Notes: generated from the letters alone by a model not told the origin. 8,178 bases of DNA from an uncultured Acetatifactor sp. (GCA_910587555.1 CAJULV010000094.1:1-8178); one strand, 5' to 3'; shown: positions 1 to 6,028, counted from the stretch's first letter. Numbers and translations: made by a program.

Positions 1-136
1 ATTCGGCCGGCGCTTTCCCGCCCAGCCACCCGCAGGCGCTTACTGCGGCTGCCAGACTCCCCAGGAACATTCCCCAGGCCAGCCATTTCAGAAAGGCATC
101 CAATCCTCTCGCTCTTTTCATATTTTTTCTGCTCAC
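1..136 (-). CDS. Membrane or secreted protein, N-terminal part only
   Basis: This is the start of a minus-strand gene that continues beyond base 1, so no function can be assigned. I chose the GTG at 134-136 because an AGGAG lies 5 bases upstream. From there the product has a basic N-terminus (MSRKNMKRARG), then a hydrophobic stretch from about residue 14 to 34 ending in V-S-A-C (Cys35). This fits a lipoprotein or Sec signal peptide, or a first transmembrane helix. Other in-frame starts are ATG at 119-121 (SD too far away), ATG at 176-178 and ATG at 311-313 (no SD). The frame stays open for 104 codons from 311-313, but the upstream part is AT-rich and reads like leader sequence. The existence of a gene here is fairly likely; its start is uncertain. 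Confidence 0.45.
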   Translation of the reverse strand, partial: MSRKNMKRARGLDAFLKWLAWGMFLGSLAAAVSACGWLGGKAPAE

Positions 137-523
137 CACGTCTCCTGGTCTCTGTTTCTCCTTCCATTCACTTCCCATTTCCCGGCCAGCATCTCTTTTA
201 TCCAACGAAATCCCCTTCTTTCTATATGGAATATGGTTTCTCAATAAGGCAGTTCTTCCACGGCAGTTTTTTATCAGTATCTCTGAATTGAATTCTTCAC
301 TTGTTTTGCTCATATTATTGATGTAAAATGGAGAAGAAAGTAACCGCCTCTCTTTTATGGGTGTGTGGAAAAAATAGTTTTGGGGTTCATTCTATTATCT
401 CATATTTTTCCATAAAATGGGAGGAGTTTGCGAAAAATTTTTAAGCTTTAGAGCTGGGCACACGTACACAACAAGCCTGTTATCAAAAGGGGCACAGCCC
501 CAAATTATCAGGAGGTTTATTGT
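137..523. other. AT-rich intergenic region without a convincing gene
   Basis: About 390 bases between the minus-strand gene leaving at base 1 and the plus-strand ORF at 524. It should hold divergent promoters. On the minus strand a TAATAT near 312-317 is a possible -10 box for the left gene. On the plus strand TTGGGG (380-385) and TATTTT (403-408) with 17 bases between them form a weak promoter candidate. A short palindrome CCATAAAATGG lies at 410-420, and its TTTTATGG half recurs at 353-360. The minus-strand frame open from 313 also crosses this region, but without an SD. None of these sites is strong. Confidence 0.35.
489..501 (+). repeat. Short GC hairpin in the leader of the 524 ORF
   Basis: GGGGC (489-493) and GCCCC (497-501) form a perfect 5-bp stem with a 3-base loop. 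It lies 8 bases before the SD AGGAGG (510-515) of the ORF at 524 and is flanked by two copies of TTATCA (480-485 and 505-510). It may be a translational or attenuation element, or part of a mobile-element leader. There is no T-run after it, so it is not an ordinary terminator. Confidence 0.45.
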
Positions 524-826
524 ATGTTTAAAGAAATATCATTCCCTGAACATGAATATGAGTCAATTCAAAAATATCTAAATAAATTAGGGTATTGTTA
601 TACCACGAGGGTATATAAAGAAATCGGGAAATATAAAGTAGGGGAATTATATACTGCCCCCTGGGGTGATGTATTGAAAATAGAAGAAGTTAAAACATAC
701 TGGAAAGTGTCAGATCGCCCTTTCTATGACGAAATGAATGATGACGAAAAAATAGAAATCTGTAAATATTCTGAAGATATAGGATTGCCATATGAATTTA
801 TAAAGTTTTCTAAAAGTACGGTATGA
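524..826 (+). CDS. Small ASCH/PUA-like hypothetical protein
   Basis: A 100-residue protein with a very good start: AGGAGG at 510-515, 8 bases before ATG. The middle, TRVYKEIGKYKVGELY (residues 28-43), then PWGDVLKIEEV (46-56), is a basic strand pair and turn like that in small ASCH/PUA-fold proteins, which generally bind RNA or modified nucleotides. The tail is acidic (DEMNDDEKIEI) and then YEFIKF. I see no signal peptide, membrane helix or catalytic motif. Base composition is clearly AT-richer than all neighbouring genes, and codons such as ATA, AAA and TAT dominate, which suggests acquisition from outside. No partner gene lies next to it. The family call rests on pattern memory, so the precise function is unknown; the gene itself is likely real. 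Confidence 0.7.
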   Translation: MFKEISFPEHEYESIQKYLNKLGYCYTTRVYKEIGKYKVGELYTAPWGDVLKIEEVKTYWKVSDRPFYDEMNDDEKIEICKYSEDIGLPYEFIKFSKSTV

Positions 827-1072
827 TTATATTTCAACAGCGATAAATTTCGGTTTGCAGAGCTGTTATGTAAGTGAAAAATCGGTAATCAAATGCGGTA
901 ACGTTTCTGTTCATTCAAGGTTCGGAAACAGAGGAATTCACACACTGTTGACTCCCCAGATAAGCATATTATATTGTCATGGTGCAATGAGGCCCTGGAG
1001 GATAGTGCCCATTGTATTCATCTTTTGGCAATCAACATTCGCCGCTTACTTGGAAATGACTGCAGAAGTGCA
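827..1072. other. Gene-poor junction region, possible gene remnant
   Basis: No gene with a start and SD is visible. Arms AACAGC (836-841) and GCTGTT (861-866) could form a weak hairpin after the 524 ORF, without a T-run. One plus-strand frame is open from 902 and reads protein-like between about 947 and 1072 (VDSPDKHIILSWCNEALEDS, then HCIHLLAINIRRLLGNDC). It then enters the antisense of the response regulator, so at most it is a decayed 3' fragment of something. I do not recognise the source. The stretch sits where a histidine kinase partner of the response regulator would be expected, but no kinase motif is visible on the minus strand. Confidence 0.3.
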
Positions 1073-1759
1073 TTAGCACAGCCGGAAGCCGATACCATAC
1101 ACAGTCCGGATATATTCCTGGGAGGCATCGGCTTCCCTGATTTTTTTGCGCAGATTGCTCACATGGACGTTCACGGTATTGTTCTCGCCGTAATAGCCGC
1201 CCTGCCATACCAACTCGTAAAGGCTTTCCCGGGAATAGACCTTTTCCGGGGACTGCAGGAACAAATACAGAAGCTGATATTCATGGGCGGTCAGGGACAA
1301 CTCCCGATGGTTTACCAGTACCTTGCGGGAGTCCGGATAGAGCATTAAGTTATGGTAGGTCAGCACTTCGGGCTGCTGCCTGGAAGGGCTGCCTGCCCGC
1401 CGGAGGGCAGCCTGGATCCGGGCAATAACCTCTTCTGGCTCAAAGGGCTTCGTGATATAATCGTCCGCCCCGTTTTTTAAGAGGGCTACCTTGTCGCCCA
1501 GGGCGCTTTTGGCTGAGAGAATCAGGACAGGGAAGCTACAGCGCCGCTCTTCCCGGAGCTTGCAAAGCAGCTCCTCTCCGGACAGGCCGGGCAGCATAAG
1601 GTCCAGGAGAAGGAGGTCCGGCTCTCCGTGCTCAATAAGGGACAGGGCCTCTGTCCCGGAAAACGCCTGAAGGGTCTGATAGCCCTGGACTTCCAGTATC
1701 CTAGACAGCAGGCGGCTGATGTCCATATCGTCCTCTGCGATGAGAATTCTATGCTGCAT
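1073..1759 (-). CDS. OmpR/PhoB-family response regulator
   Basis: A DNA-binding response regulator of 228 residues, normal length for the family. The receiver domain covers about residues 3-115: acidic pocket E9-D10-D11, phosphoacceptor D53 in LLLLDLMLPGLSG, S81 at the Thr/Ser switch position and K103 in the ITKPF motif. A winged-helix effector domain follows from about 128 to 227, with SLTAHEYQLL, a recognition helix in NNTVNVHVSNLRKKI, and the closing wing RTVYGIGFRL. I chose the ATG at 1757-1759 because AAGGAG (1768-1773) lies 8 bases upstream; a frame-extending ATG at 1799-1801 has no SD. All phosphorylation residues are intact, so it should be functional. The cognate kinase is not visible downstream or upstream. 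The target may be the divergent lipoprotein frame, by position only. Confidence 0.93.
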   Translation of the reverse strand: MQHRILIAEDDMDISRLLSRILEVQGYQTLQAFSGTEALSLIEHGEPDLLLLDLMLPGLSGEELLCKLREERRCSFPVLILSAKSALGDKVALLKNGADDYITKPFEPEEVIARIQAALRRAGSPSRQQPEVLTYHNLMLYPDSRKVLVNHRELSLTAHEYQLLYLFLQSPEKVYSRESLYELVWQGGYYGENNTVNVHVSNLRKKIREADASQEYIRTVYGIGFRLC

Positions 1760-1865
1760 GTGCAAGTCTCCTTTCTGCCGACATAGCAAGGGCAGGGGCA
1801 TGCTACTGATCGGGTGAAACCACTTGGATTTTCTTTACACTTATATCGGAGACAAAAGGTGCATA

Positions 1866-1894
1866 TCTTTAGTCCTATGGCATGAAATGTTCAA
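1866..1894 (-). promoter_or_regulatory. Candidate promoter of the response regulator
   Basis: On the minus strand TTGAAC (1889-1894) and TAAAGA (1866-1871) are 17 bases apart, giving a leader of about 100 bases. The -35 is good and the -10 is poor. A better -10, TATAAG (1840-1845), has no matching -35 and might instead rely on an activator. The related hexamers GTTACA (1895-1900) and TTTACA (1834-1839) occur on the plus strand about 61 bases apart and could be regulator half sites. Evidence is weak. Confidence 0.3.
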
Positions 1895-1970
1895 GTTACA
1901 TCAAATCATGGTATTTAGGAAGCTGTTTACAGCAAAGCGATTGACTGACAGATTTTAAAAAAACTGGTCA

Positions 1971-2762
1971 TTGTTATTGATATTATGTGTCCGTTTATTA
2001 ACCGGCTGCAAGGCAAATGACAACTGTTTGGAGCCGATTTCGCCGGCGTCTCTTTCGCAGAACGTATATGATGATCTGCATTATGAATGGGATACATGGA
2101 ATTCGCTAAGTCAGGAAGAAAAAATGGTGTCCGGGCATTTGCCAGGCTGCTGTCAGCGTAGTTTTGACGATTGGGCTGAATGTGAAGCATTTTTAGGATT
2201 TTCCATCCCGAATCCGCTGGAAGAATGTACCTGGCTGGAACAAGCTACCTATGTAGGGATGCCCGTTGGCTTTCAGAATACTCCTTGTATAAAGGCAAGC
2301 TGGTACGGGACAGCGGATGGACATGTAGAATGGATCAGTGTTGACAGCGGGTACCGGAATGGAGATATTCGCGTCATAATCAGTGCTATGCTATATGGAA
2401 ACCCGACAGATACAAAGTCCTCTAACAGCGGGTCAAGCGTTGAACTAGAGAGGCAAAATTATCTGGCCAATTTGAACGATGGACCATTGCAAATCAGTTC
2501 AGACTGTACGGCCAACTACTATTCCAATACAGCATATCAAGCATGTGGAAATATGCTGTACCGTTTCCGGGTCATAGATGCCCCCGATATACCATTACAG
2601 GTAGAGCATACAATGGAGCAGGTTGTCAACGCTTTTCATTTTTATGTGACATTATCACAGAAAAACAAAGAAATCCATGGTATCATAGAGCTACAAATGA
2701 AAGCAAAAGGAGGACTGCAAAATGTCAGCTATCAATATCAACAAGAACAATTTCCGGAGTGA
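1971..2762 (+). CDS. Lipoprotein-like protein, start missing, probably degraded
   Basis: The frame encodes a Cys-anchored surface protein: hydrophobic LLLILCVRLLTGC with a lipobox ending at Cys13, then a 250-residue extracellular part rich in Trp, Tyr and Cys (for example LPGCCQRSFDDWAEC and EDGHVEW-like GHVEWISV). It resembles an unnamed lipoprotein family I associate with Lachnospiraceae; no enzymatic motif is seen. The start is abnormal. A TAA at 1956-1958 precedes AAA AAC TGG TCA TTG, so the usual Met-Lys-Lys leader is open but has no ATG; the first usable codon is TTG at 1971, without an SD and leaving no basic N-terminus. A run of seven A (1957-1963) lies at the break. At the 3' end the frame crosses the promoter and SD of trxA and overlaps trxA by 41 bases, so the tail is probably not native. 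I read it as a 5'-damaged, 3'-truncated gene, perhaps unexpressed. Confidence 0.55.
   Translation: MLLILCVRLLTGCKANDNCLEPISPASLSQNVYDDLHYEWDTWNSLSQEEKMVSGHLPGCCQRSFDDWAECEAFLGFSIPNPLEECTWLEQATYVGMPVGFQNTPCIKASWYGTADGHVEWISVDSGYRNGDIRVIISAMLYGNPTDTKSSNSGSSVELERQNYLANLNDGPLQISSDCTANYYSNTAYQACGNMLYRFRVIDAPDIPLQVEHTMEQVVNAFHFYVTLSQKNKEIHGIIELQMKAKGGLQNVSYQYQQEQFPE
2639..2686 (+). promoter_or_regulatory. Crp/Fnr-type operator and promoter of the trxA operon
   Basis: TGTGACATTATCACA (2645-2659) has perfect 5-bp half sites TGTGA/TCACA. With the flanking T5 (2639-2643) and A5 (2661-2665) the palindrome spans 27 bases, with 11 of 13 pairs complementary, centred on base 2652. A -10 box TATCAT lies at 2681-2686. 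If its first base is -12, the palindrome centre is at -41, the class II activator position, and no good -35 exists in its place (the site overlaps it). Transcription would start near A2693, giving a 29-base leader with SD AAAGGAGG (2706-2713). The spacer between half sites is 5, not the 6 of E. coli CRP. The likely binder is the Crp/Fnr protein encoded at 5184-5843. Confidence 0.65.
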
Positions 2763-3027
2763 GGTCATGGATTCCGATAAGCCCGTGCTGCTGGACTTCT
2801 GGGCGCCCTGGTGCGGGCCCTGCCGTATGGTGGTTCCCATTGTGGAGGAGATTGCCGCAGAGCGCTCCGATATCAAGGTGGGCAAAGTCAACGTGGATGA
2901 AGAGCCTGAACTTGCAGGGCAGTTTCATGTTATGAGCATCCCCACTTTGGTGGTGATGAAAGACGGAAAAATAGTCAACCAGGCCATGGGGGCCAGACCT
3001 AAGAGCGCCATCCTGGGAATGCTGTGA
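2722..3027 (+). CDS. trxA: Thioredoxin
   Basis: A cytoplasmic dithiol-disulfide oxidoreductase of 101 residues, slightly short but complete. It has the classical active site WCGPC (Cys31 and Cys34), the buried Asp25 in LLDFWAPW, the cis-proline loop SIPT (Pro74) and the closing strand LVVMKDGKIV. SD AAAGGAGG (2706-2713) sits 8 bases before the ATG. It is the first gene of a three-gene operon: 12 bases separate it from the rhodanese gene, whose SD overlaps its stop codon. Because it travels with two rhodanese domains and a CoA-disulfide reductase, its likely job is local: releasing sulfide from persulfidated proteins or re-reducing the rhodaneses, rather than serving as the general cellular thioredoxin. 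No dedicated thioredoxin reductase is present; reduction by a reductase elsewhere or by the neighbouring flavoprotein is possible. Confidence 0.96.
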   Translation: MSAININKNNFRSEVMDSDKPVLLDFWAPWCGPCRMVVPIVEEIAAERSDIKVGKVNVDEEPELAGQFHVMSIPTLVVMKDGKIVNQAMGARPKSAILGML

Positions 3028-3039
3028 GGAGGTGGAGAT

Positions 3040-3357
3040 ATGGGATTTTTTGATTTGTTCCGCCAGCTGGATATCAACCAGGGGGTAGAAGAATACCGGG
3101 CTGTTCCCCAGGCGATTCTGCTGGATGTCCGCACCCCTGAAGAGTATCGGGGAGGGCATATTCCCGGAAGCAAAAACCTTCCGCTGCAACAGATAGAAAA
3201 GATTGAATCCATTGCGGAAAAGAAAGAGACGCCCCTGTTCGTCTACTGCCAGTCCGGCGCCAGGAGCCGCCAGGCGGTCAGCCTGCTGCAGAATATGGGG
3301 TATGTAAACGTGAACAATATCGGCGGCATGGCCGCATATCGTGGAAAGGCGGAATGA
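3040..3357 (+). CDS. Single-domain rhodanese (sulfurtransferase)
   Basis: A 105-residue single rhodanese domain that accepts and donates sulfane sulfur through a cysteine persulfide. Diagnostic blocks are LLDVRTPEEYRGGHIPGSKN (residues 27-46, Asp29 and Arg31), the active loop CQSGARS with catalytic Cys70, and a final GGMAAY. The six-residue active loop is of the sulfurtransferase type (GlpE/PspE), not the longer loop of Cdc25-type phosphatases. There is no signal peptide, so it is cytoplasmic. The short N-terminus MGFFDLFRQLDINQGVEEY is as usual in clostridial relatives that act with CoA-disulfide reductase. SD GAGGAGG (3026-3032) overlaps the trxA stop; its own stop is one base before the next ATG, so translation is coupled. 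Function is secure at the domain level; the acceptor molecule is not known. Confidence 0.93.
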   Translation: MGFFDLFRQLDINQGVEEYRAVPQAILLDVRTPEEYRGGHIPGSKNLPLQQIEKIESIAEKKETPLFVYCQSGARSRQAVSLLQNMGYVNVNNIGGMAAYRGKAE

Positions 3358-3358
3358 C

Positions 3359-5053
3359 ATGAAAGTAGTAATTGTAGGCGGCGTGGCGGGTGGCGCCACA
3401 GCCGCGGCGAGAGTCAGGAGGCTGGACGAGGCGGCGGAGATCATTGTGTTTGAGCGTTCCGGATATATCTCCTATGCCAACTGCGGTCTGCCCTACTATA
3501 TCGGCGACGTGATCAGGGATCCGGAAGAGTTGACTCTCCAGACCCCGGAGAGCTTTTTCTCCCGCTTCCGTGTGGTCATGAAAGTCCGTCATGAGGTCAC
3601 GGGAATCCATCCGGAACGCAAAACCGTCTCCGTAAAAGATTTGAAGACAGGCGTGGAATTCGAGGAGAGCTACGATAAGCTGGTTCTCTCCCCCGGTGCA
3701 AAGCCCACGCAGCCCAGGCTTCCCGGCACCGGTATCGATAAGCTGTTCACCCTGCGCACGGTGGAGGATACGCTGCGTATCAAAGAACATATCAATAAGC
3801 ACCGTCCGAAATCCGCCGTACTGGCAGGCGGCGGCTTCATTGGGCTGGAGCTTGCGGAGAACCTGAGGGAGCTGGGGATGGAAGTGACCATCGTCCAGCG
3901 GCCGAAGCAGCTGATGAACCCTTTTGACGCGGATATGGCCGCTATGATCCACGGCGAGATGCGCAGGCACGGCGTCAGGCTGGTGTTGGGCCAGACTGTG
4001 GAGGGCTTTGCGGAAAAAGGCGGCGGCGTGGATGTGCTGCTGAAAGACAATGAGCCTCTTCATGCGGATATGGTAGTGCTTGCCATCGGCGTCACACCGG
4101 ATACGGCCCTGGCAAAGGAAGCCGGACTGGAACTGGGCATAAAAGACAGCATTGTAGTCAATGACCGGATGGAGACCTCTGTCCCAGACATATACGCTGC
4201 CGGAGATGCGGTCCAGGTGAAGCATTCCGTCACCGGTCAGGATGTGCTGCTCTCCCTGGCCGGTCCTGCCAATAAACAGGGGCGAATCATTGCTGACAAC
4301 ATCTGCGGCGGCGACAGCAGGTACACAGGCAGTCAGGGAAGTTCCGTAATCAAGGTATTCGATATGACAGCAGCCGTCACCGGGATCAATGAGACTCATG
4401 GGAGAAAAGCAGGGCTGGATGTGGATACGGTGATCCTCTCACCCATGAGCCATGCGGGCTACTATCCCGGCGGCAGGGTCATGACTGTGAAAGTGGTATT
4501 CGAGAAGGGGACATACCGTCTGCTGGGCGCTCAGATCGTAGGCTATGAAGGCGTGGATAAGCGCATTGATGTCCTGGCCACCGCCATTCACGCAGGGCTG
4601 AAGGCGACTGAGCTGAAAGATTTGGATCTGGCCTATGCACCGCCCTATTCTTCTGCCAAAGATCCCGTGAACATGGCTGGTTTTATGATTGACAATATTG
4701 CGGGCGGCATCTTGAAGCAGTGGCATCTGGAGGACTGTGACGGACTGCCCCGTGACGGCAGCGCCACATTGCTGGATGTGAGGACAGCAGGGGAATATGC
4801 GCAGGGGCACATCCAGGGATTCCGCAACATTCCCGTTGATGAGCTGAGGGAGCGTCTTGCCGAAATCGAAAAAGGAAAGCCCGCCTATGTCATCTGTCAG
4901 AGCGGGCTGCGCAGCTACATTGCCTGCCGTATCCTGGAAGGACAGGGATACGAGTCCTATAACTTTTCCGGCGGATACCGCTTTTACGATGCGGTGAAGA
5001 ACGACCGCCGCCTGGCGGAAAGCGCTGCCGCCTGCGGGATGGACAACCAGTAA
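3359..5053 (+). CDS. cdr: CoA-disulfide/persulfide reductase with C-terminal rhodanese domain
   Basis: A 564-residue flavoprotein of the CoADR-RHD type (Bacillus anthracis CoADR-RHD and NAD-dependent persulfide reductase class). The FAD domain begins with VVIVGGVAGGATAAARVRR (residues 3-21). The single redox cysteine is Cys42 in SYANCGLPYYIG, which forms a mixed disulfide with CoA. The NAD(P)H site is AGGGFIG (156-162), the second FAD motif is DIYAAGDAV (277-285), and YAPPYSSAKDPVN (from 426) belongs to the dimerisation domain. The C-terminal rhodanese covers about 465-555, with LLDVRTAGEY (471-480) and CQSGLRS, Cys513. It should reduce CoA disulfide, CoA persulfide or polysulfide. I chose ATG 3359 over the in-frame GTG at 3341 because AAAGGCGG lies in front of it and it starts one base after the rhodanese stop. 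All key residues are present. Confidence 0.95.
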   Translation: MKVVIVGGVAGGATAAARVRRLDEAAEIIVFERSGYISYANCGLPYYIGDVIRDPEELTLQTPESFFSRFRVVMKVRHEVTGIHPERKTVSVKDLKTGVEFEESYDKLVLSPGAKPTQPRLPGTGIDKLFTLRTVEDTLRIKEHINKHRPKSAVLAGGGFIGLELAENLRELGMEVTIVQRPKQLMNPFDADMAAMIHGEMRRHGVRLVLGQTVEGFAEKGGGVDVLLKDNEPLHADMVVLAIGVTPDTALAKEAGLELGIKDSIVVNDRMETSVPDIYAAGDAVQVKHSVTGQDVLLSLAGPANKQGRIIADNICGGDSRYTGSQGSSVIKVFDMTAAVTGINETHGRKAGLDVDTVILSPMSHAGYYPGGRVMTVKVVFEKGTYRLLGAQIVGYEGVDKRIDVLATAIHAGLKATELKDLDLAYAPPYSSAKDPVNMAGFMIDNIAGGILKQWHLEDCDGLPRDGSATLLDVRTAGEYAQGHIQGFRNIPVDELRERLAEIEKGKPAYVICQSGLRSYIACRILEGQGYESYNFSGGYRFYDAVKNDRRLAESAAACGMDNQ

Positions 5054-5150
5054 ACAGCTTATGGTGACGTTCTGCCGGCAGGCAGCAGCTGGCTGATTGC
5101 AGGGAAAAGGCGGGAAACCCAAACAATCGAAACAGAAAAGGCCAGAAAAT

Positions 5151-5177
5151 GTCCGTCGGTATTTTGCGCCGGCGGAC
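5151..5177 (-). terminator. Candidate terminator between the convergent cdr and Crp/Fnr genes
   Basis: GTCCGTCGG (5151-5159) and CCGGCGGAC (5169-5177) form a 9-bp stem with one G-T pair and a 9-base loop. Read on the minus strand it lies just after the Crp/Fnr stop and is followed by ATTTTC and then CCTTTTC, a weak U-tract. On the plus strand no T-run follows, so any stop for the trxA operon here would be rho-dependent. A 10-bp perfect palindrome CTGCCGGCAG at 5072-5081, shortly after the cdr stop, is another possible structure. Confidence 0.5.
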
Positions 5178-5183
5178 AGCAAA

Positions 5184-5843
5184 TTACGAATTGCTTGCTT
5201 CTTCCAGTCTATCTGCATCTGTAATCTCAATGACGCCCCTGCTCAGCCTGACCATTCCCTCGTTTTGGAAATACCGGAGCATCCGCGTGATGACCTCCCG
5301 GTGGGAACCCAGATGGTTGGCGATTGCCTCGTGGGTGATCTTTAATCTGCCGGACCCTTCAATGGAGGCTTCCTCCAGAAGGAATGCCGCCACACGCCTG
5401 TCCAAACTTTTCCACATAATCTGCTCCATCAGCCACATGACATCGGAAAAGCGGGAGGCCATCAGCTCATTGGTGTAATTTGCCGCCGCTGCGGATTCTT
5501 CCAGAATGCGCTTGTAGACCTCGGCGGGCACCACCCAGAATTCCGCGTCCTTTTCCGCTGCGATCGTCACGTCGAACTGGATGGAGCGCAGCATGCAGGA
5601 GGCTGAGAACAGGCACATATCCAGTTCGAACAGGCGGTAGAGCGTGATCTCACGCCCTTCGTCTGAGAGGATGTAGACCCGAAGCTGTCCGGACTTGATC
5701 AGGAGCAGGCCGGTACAATCCATGCTTCCGCTGTGGATGACGGTTCCCTTTTTGACGCTGTGGCTTACCAGGCTGCCCAGAATGCGGGTCTGCTGGTCTG
5801 TGTTTAATTGATTCCAAATGGGAAAACAGCTTTGAAATTTCAT
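5184..5843 (-). CDS. Crp/Fnr-family transcriptional regulator
   Basis: A 219-residue regulator of normal Crp/Fnr length. The cyclic-nucleotide-binding-like beta barrel covers about residues 5-125 (KKGTVIHSGS, then LLLIKSGQLRVYILSDEGRE, then FWVVPAEVY). A dimer helix follows, then an HTH from about 168 to 200. The recognition helix GSHREVITRM carries R182, E183 and R187, equivalent to Arg180, Glu181 and Arg185 of E. coli CRP, so GTGA half sites are expected. The canonical cAMP-phosphate Arg-Ser pair is absent; instead there is LDMCLFSASCML with Cys77 and Cys83. The N-terminal cysteine set for an Fnr [4Fe-4S] cluster is absent (only Cys6). SD AGGAGG (5849-5854) is 5 bases before the ATG. It converges on the trxA operon, 130 bases from its end. 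A redox, sulfur or metabolite signal is my inference. Confidence 0.92.
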   Translation of the reverse strand: MKFQSCFPIWNQLNTDQQTRILGSLVSHSVKKGTVIHSGSMDCTGLLLIKSGQLRVYILSDEGREITLYRLFELDMCLFSASCMLRSIQFDVTIAAEKDAEFWVVPAEVYKRILEESAAAANYTNELMASRFSDVMWLMEQIMWKSLDRRVAAFLLEEASIEGSGRLKITHEAIANHLGSHREVITRMLRYFQNEGMVRLSRGVIEITDADRLEEASNS

Positions 5844-5871
5844 GGCATCCTCCTATTTGCATGGGAAATTT

Positions 5872-5886
5872 GATGGATTTTCCATC
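5872..5886. promoter_or_regulatory. Inverted repeat in the Crp/Fnr gene leader
   Basis: GATGGA-TTT-TCCATC is a perfect 6-bp inverted repeat with a 3-base centre, 29 bases upstream of the regulator start codon. It could be an operator for autoregulation or a small leader hairpin. It does not match the TGTGA/TCACA palindrome before trxA, so it is not obviously bound by the same protein. I see no strong -35/-10 pair for the regulator between 5844 and 6028. Confidence 0.35.
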
Positions 5887-6028
5887 TGGCTAAGGCAGCG
5901 CCTCCGTTTTTTCAATGAGATGGTACTGTATCCTGCTATGTTCGGAAACTCTGCCGGTACTGGGAAGGGTTCATTCCGCCGGCCGGATATGGATTGTTTT
6001 GTCCCGAATGCATGTGAACGGGGGAGGA

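Noticed and set aside
1799..1801. Upstream ATG extending the response regulator by 14 residues
   Set aside because: No SD there, while the ATG at 1757-1759 has AAGGAG at 8 bases and begins directly at the receiver domain.
2543..2935. A 130-codon plus-strand frame bridging the lipoprotein frame and trxA
   Set aside because: It is out of frame with both; the Trp/Arg-rich translation of the trxA part is a shadow.
2725..3444. A 239-codon minus-strand open frame over trxA and the rhodanese gene
   Set aside because: The plus-strand genes have complete active sites and strong SDs; the antisense product has low-complexity His/Gln composition and no domain.
3278..4399. A 373-codon minus-strand open frame inside the CoA-disulfide reductase gene
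   Set aside because: It is the exact antisense of a well-supported enzyme, has no SD, and its product shows no recognisable domain; GC-rich codon bias explains the lack of stops.
4439..5230. A 263-codon minus-strand open frame across the end of cdr
   Set aside because: Antisense of the rhodanese domain with no SD; the Cys- and Gln-rich translation is typical of shadow frames.
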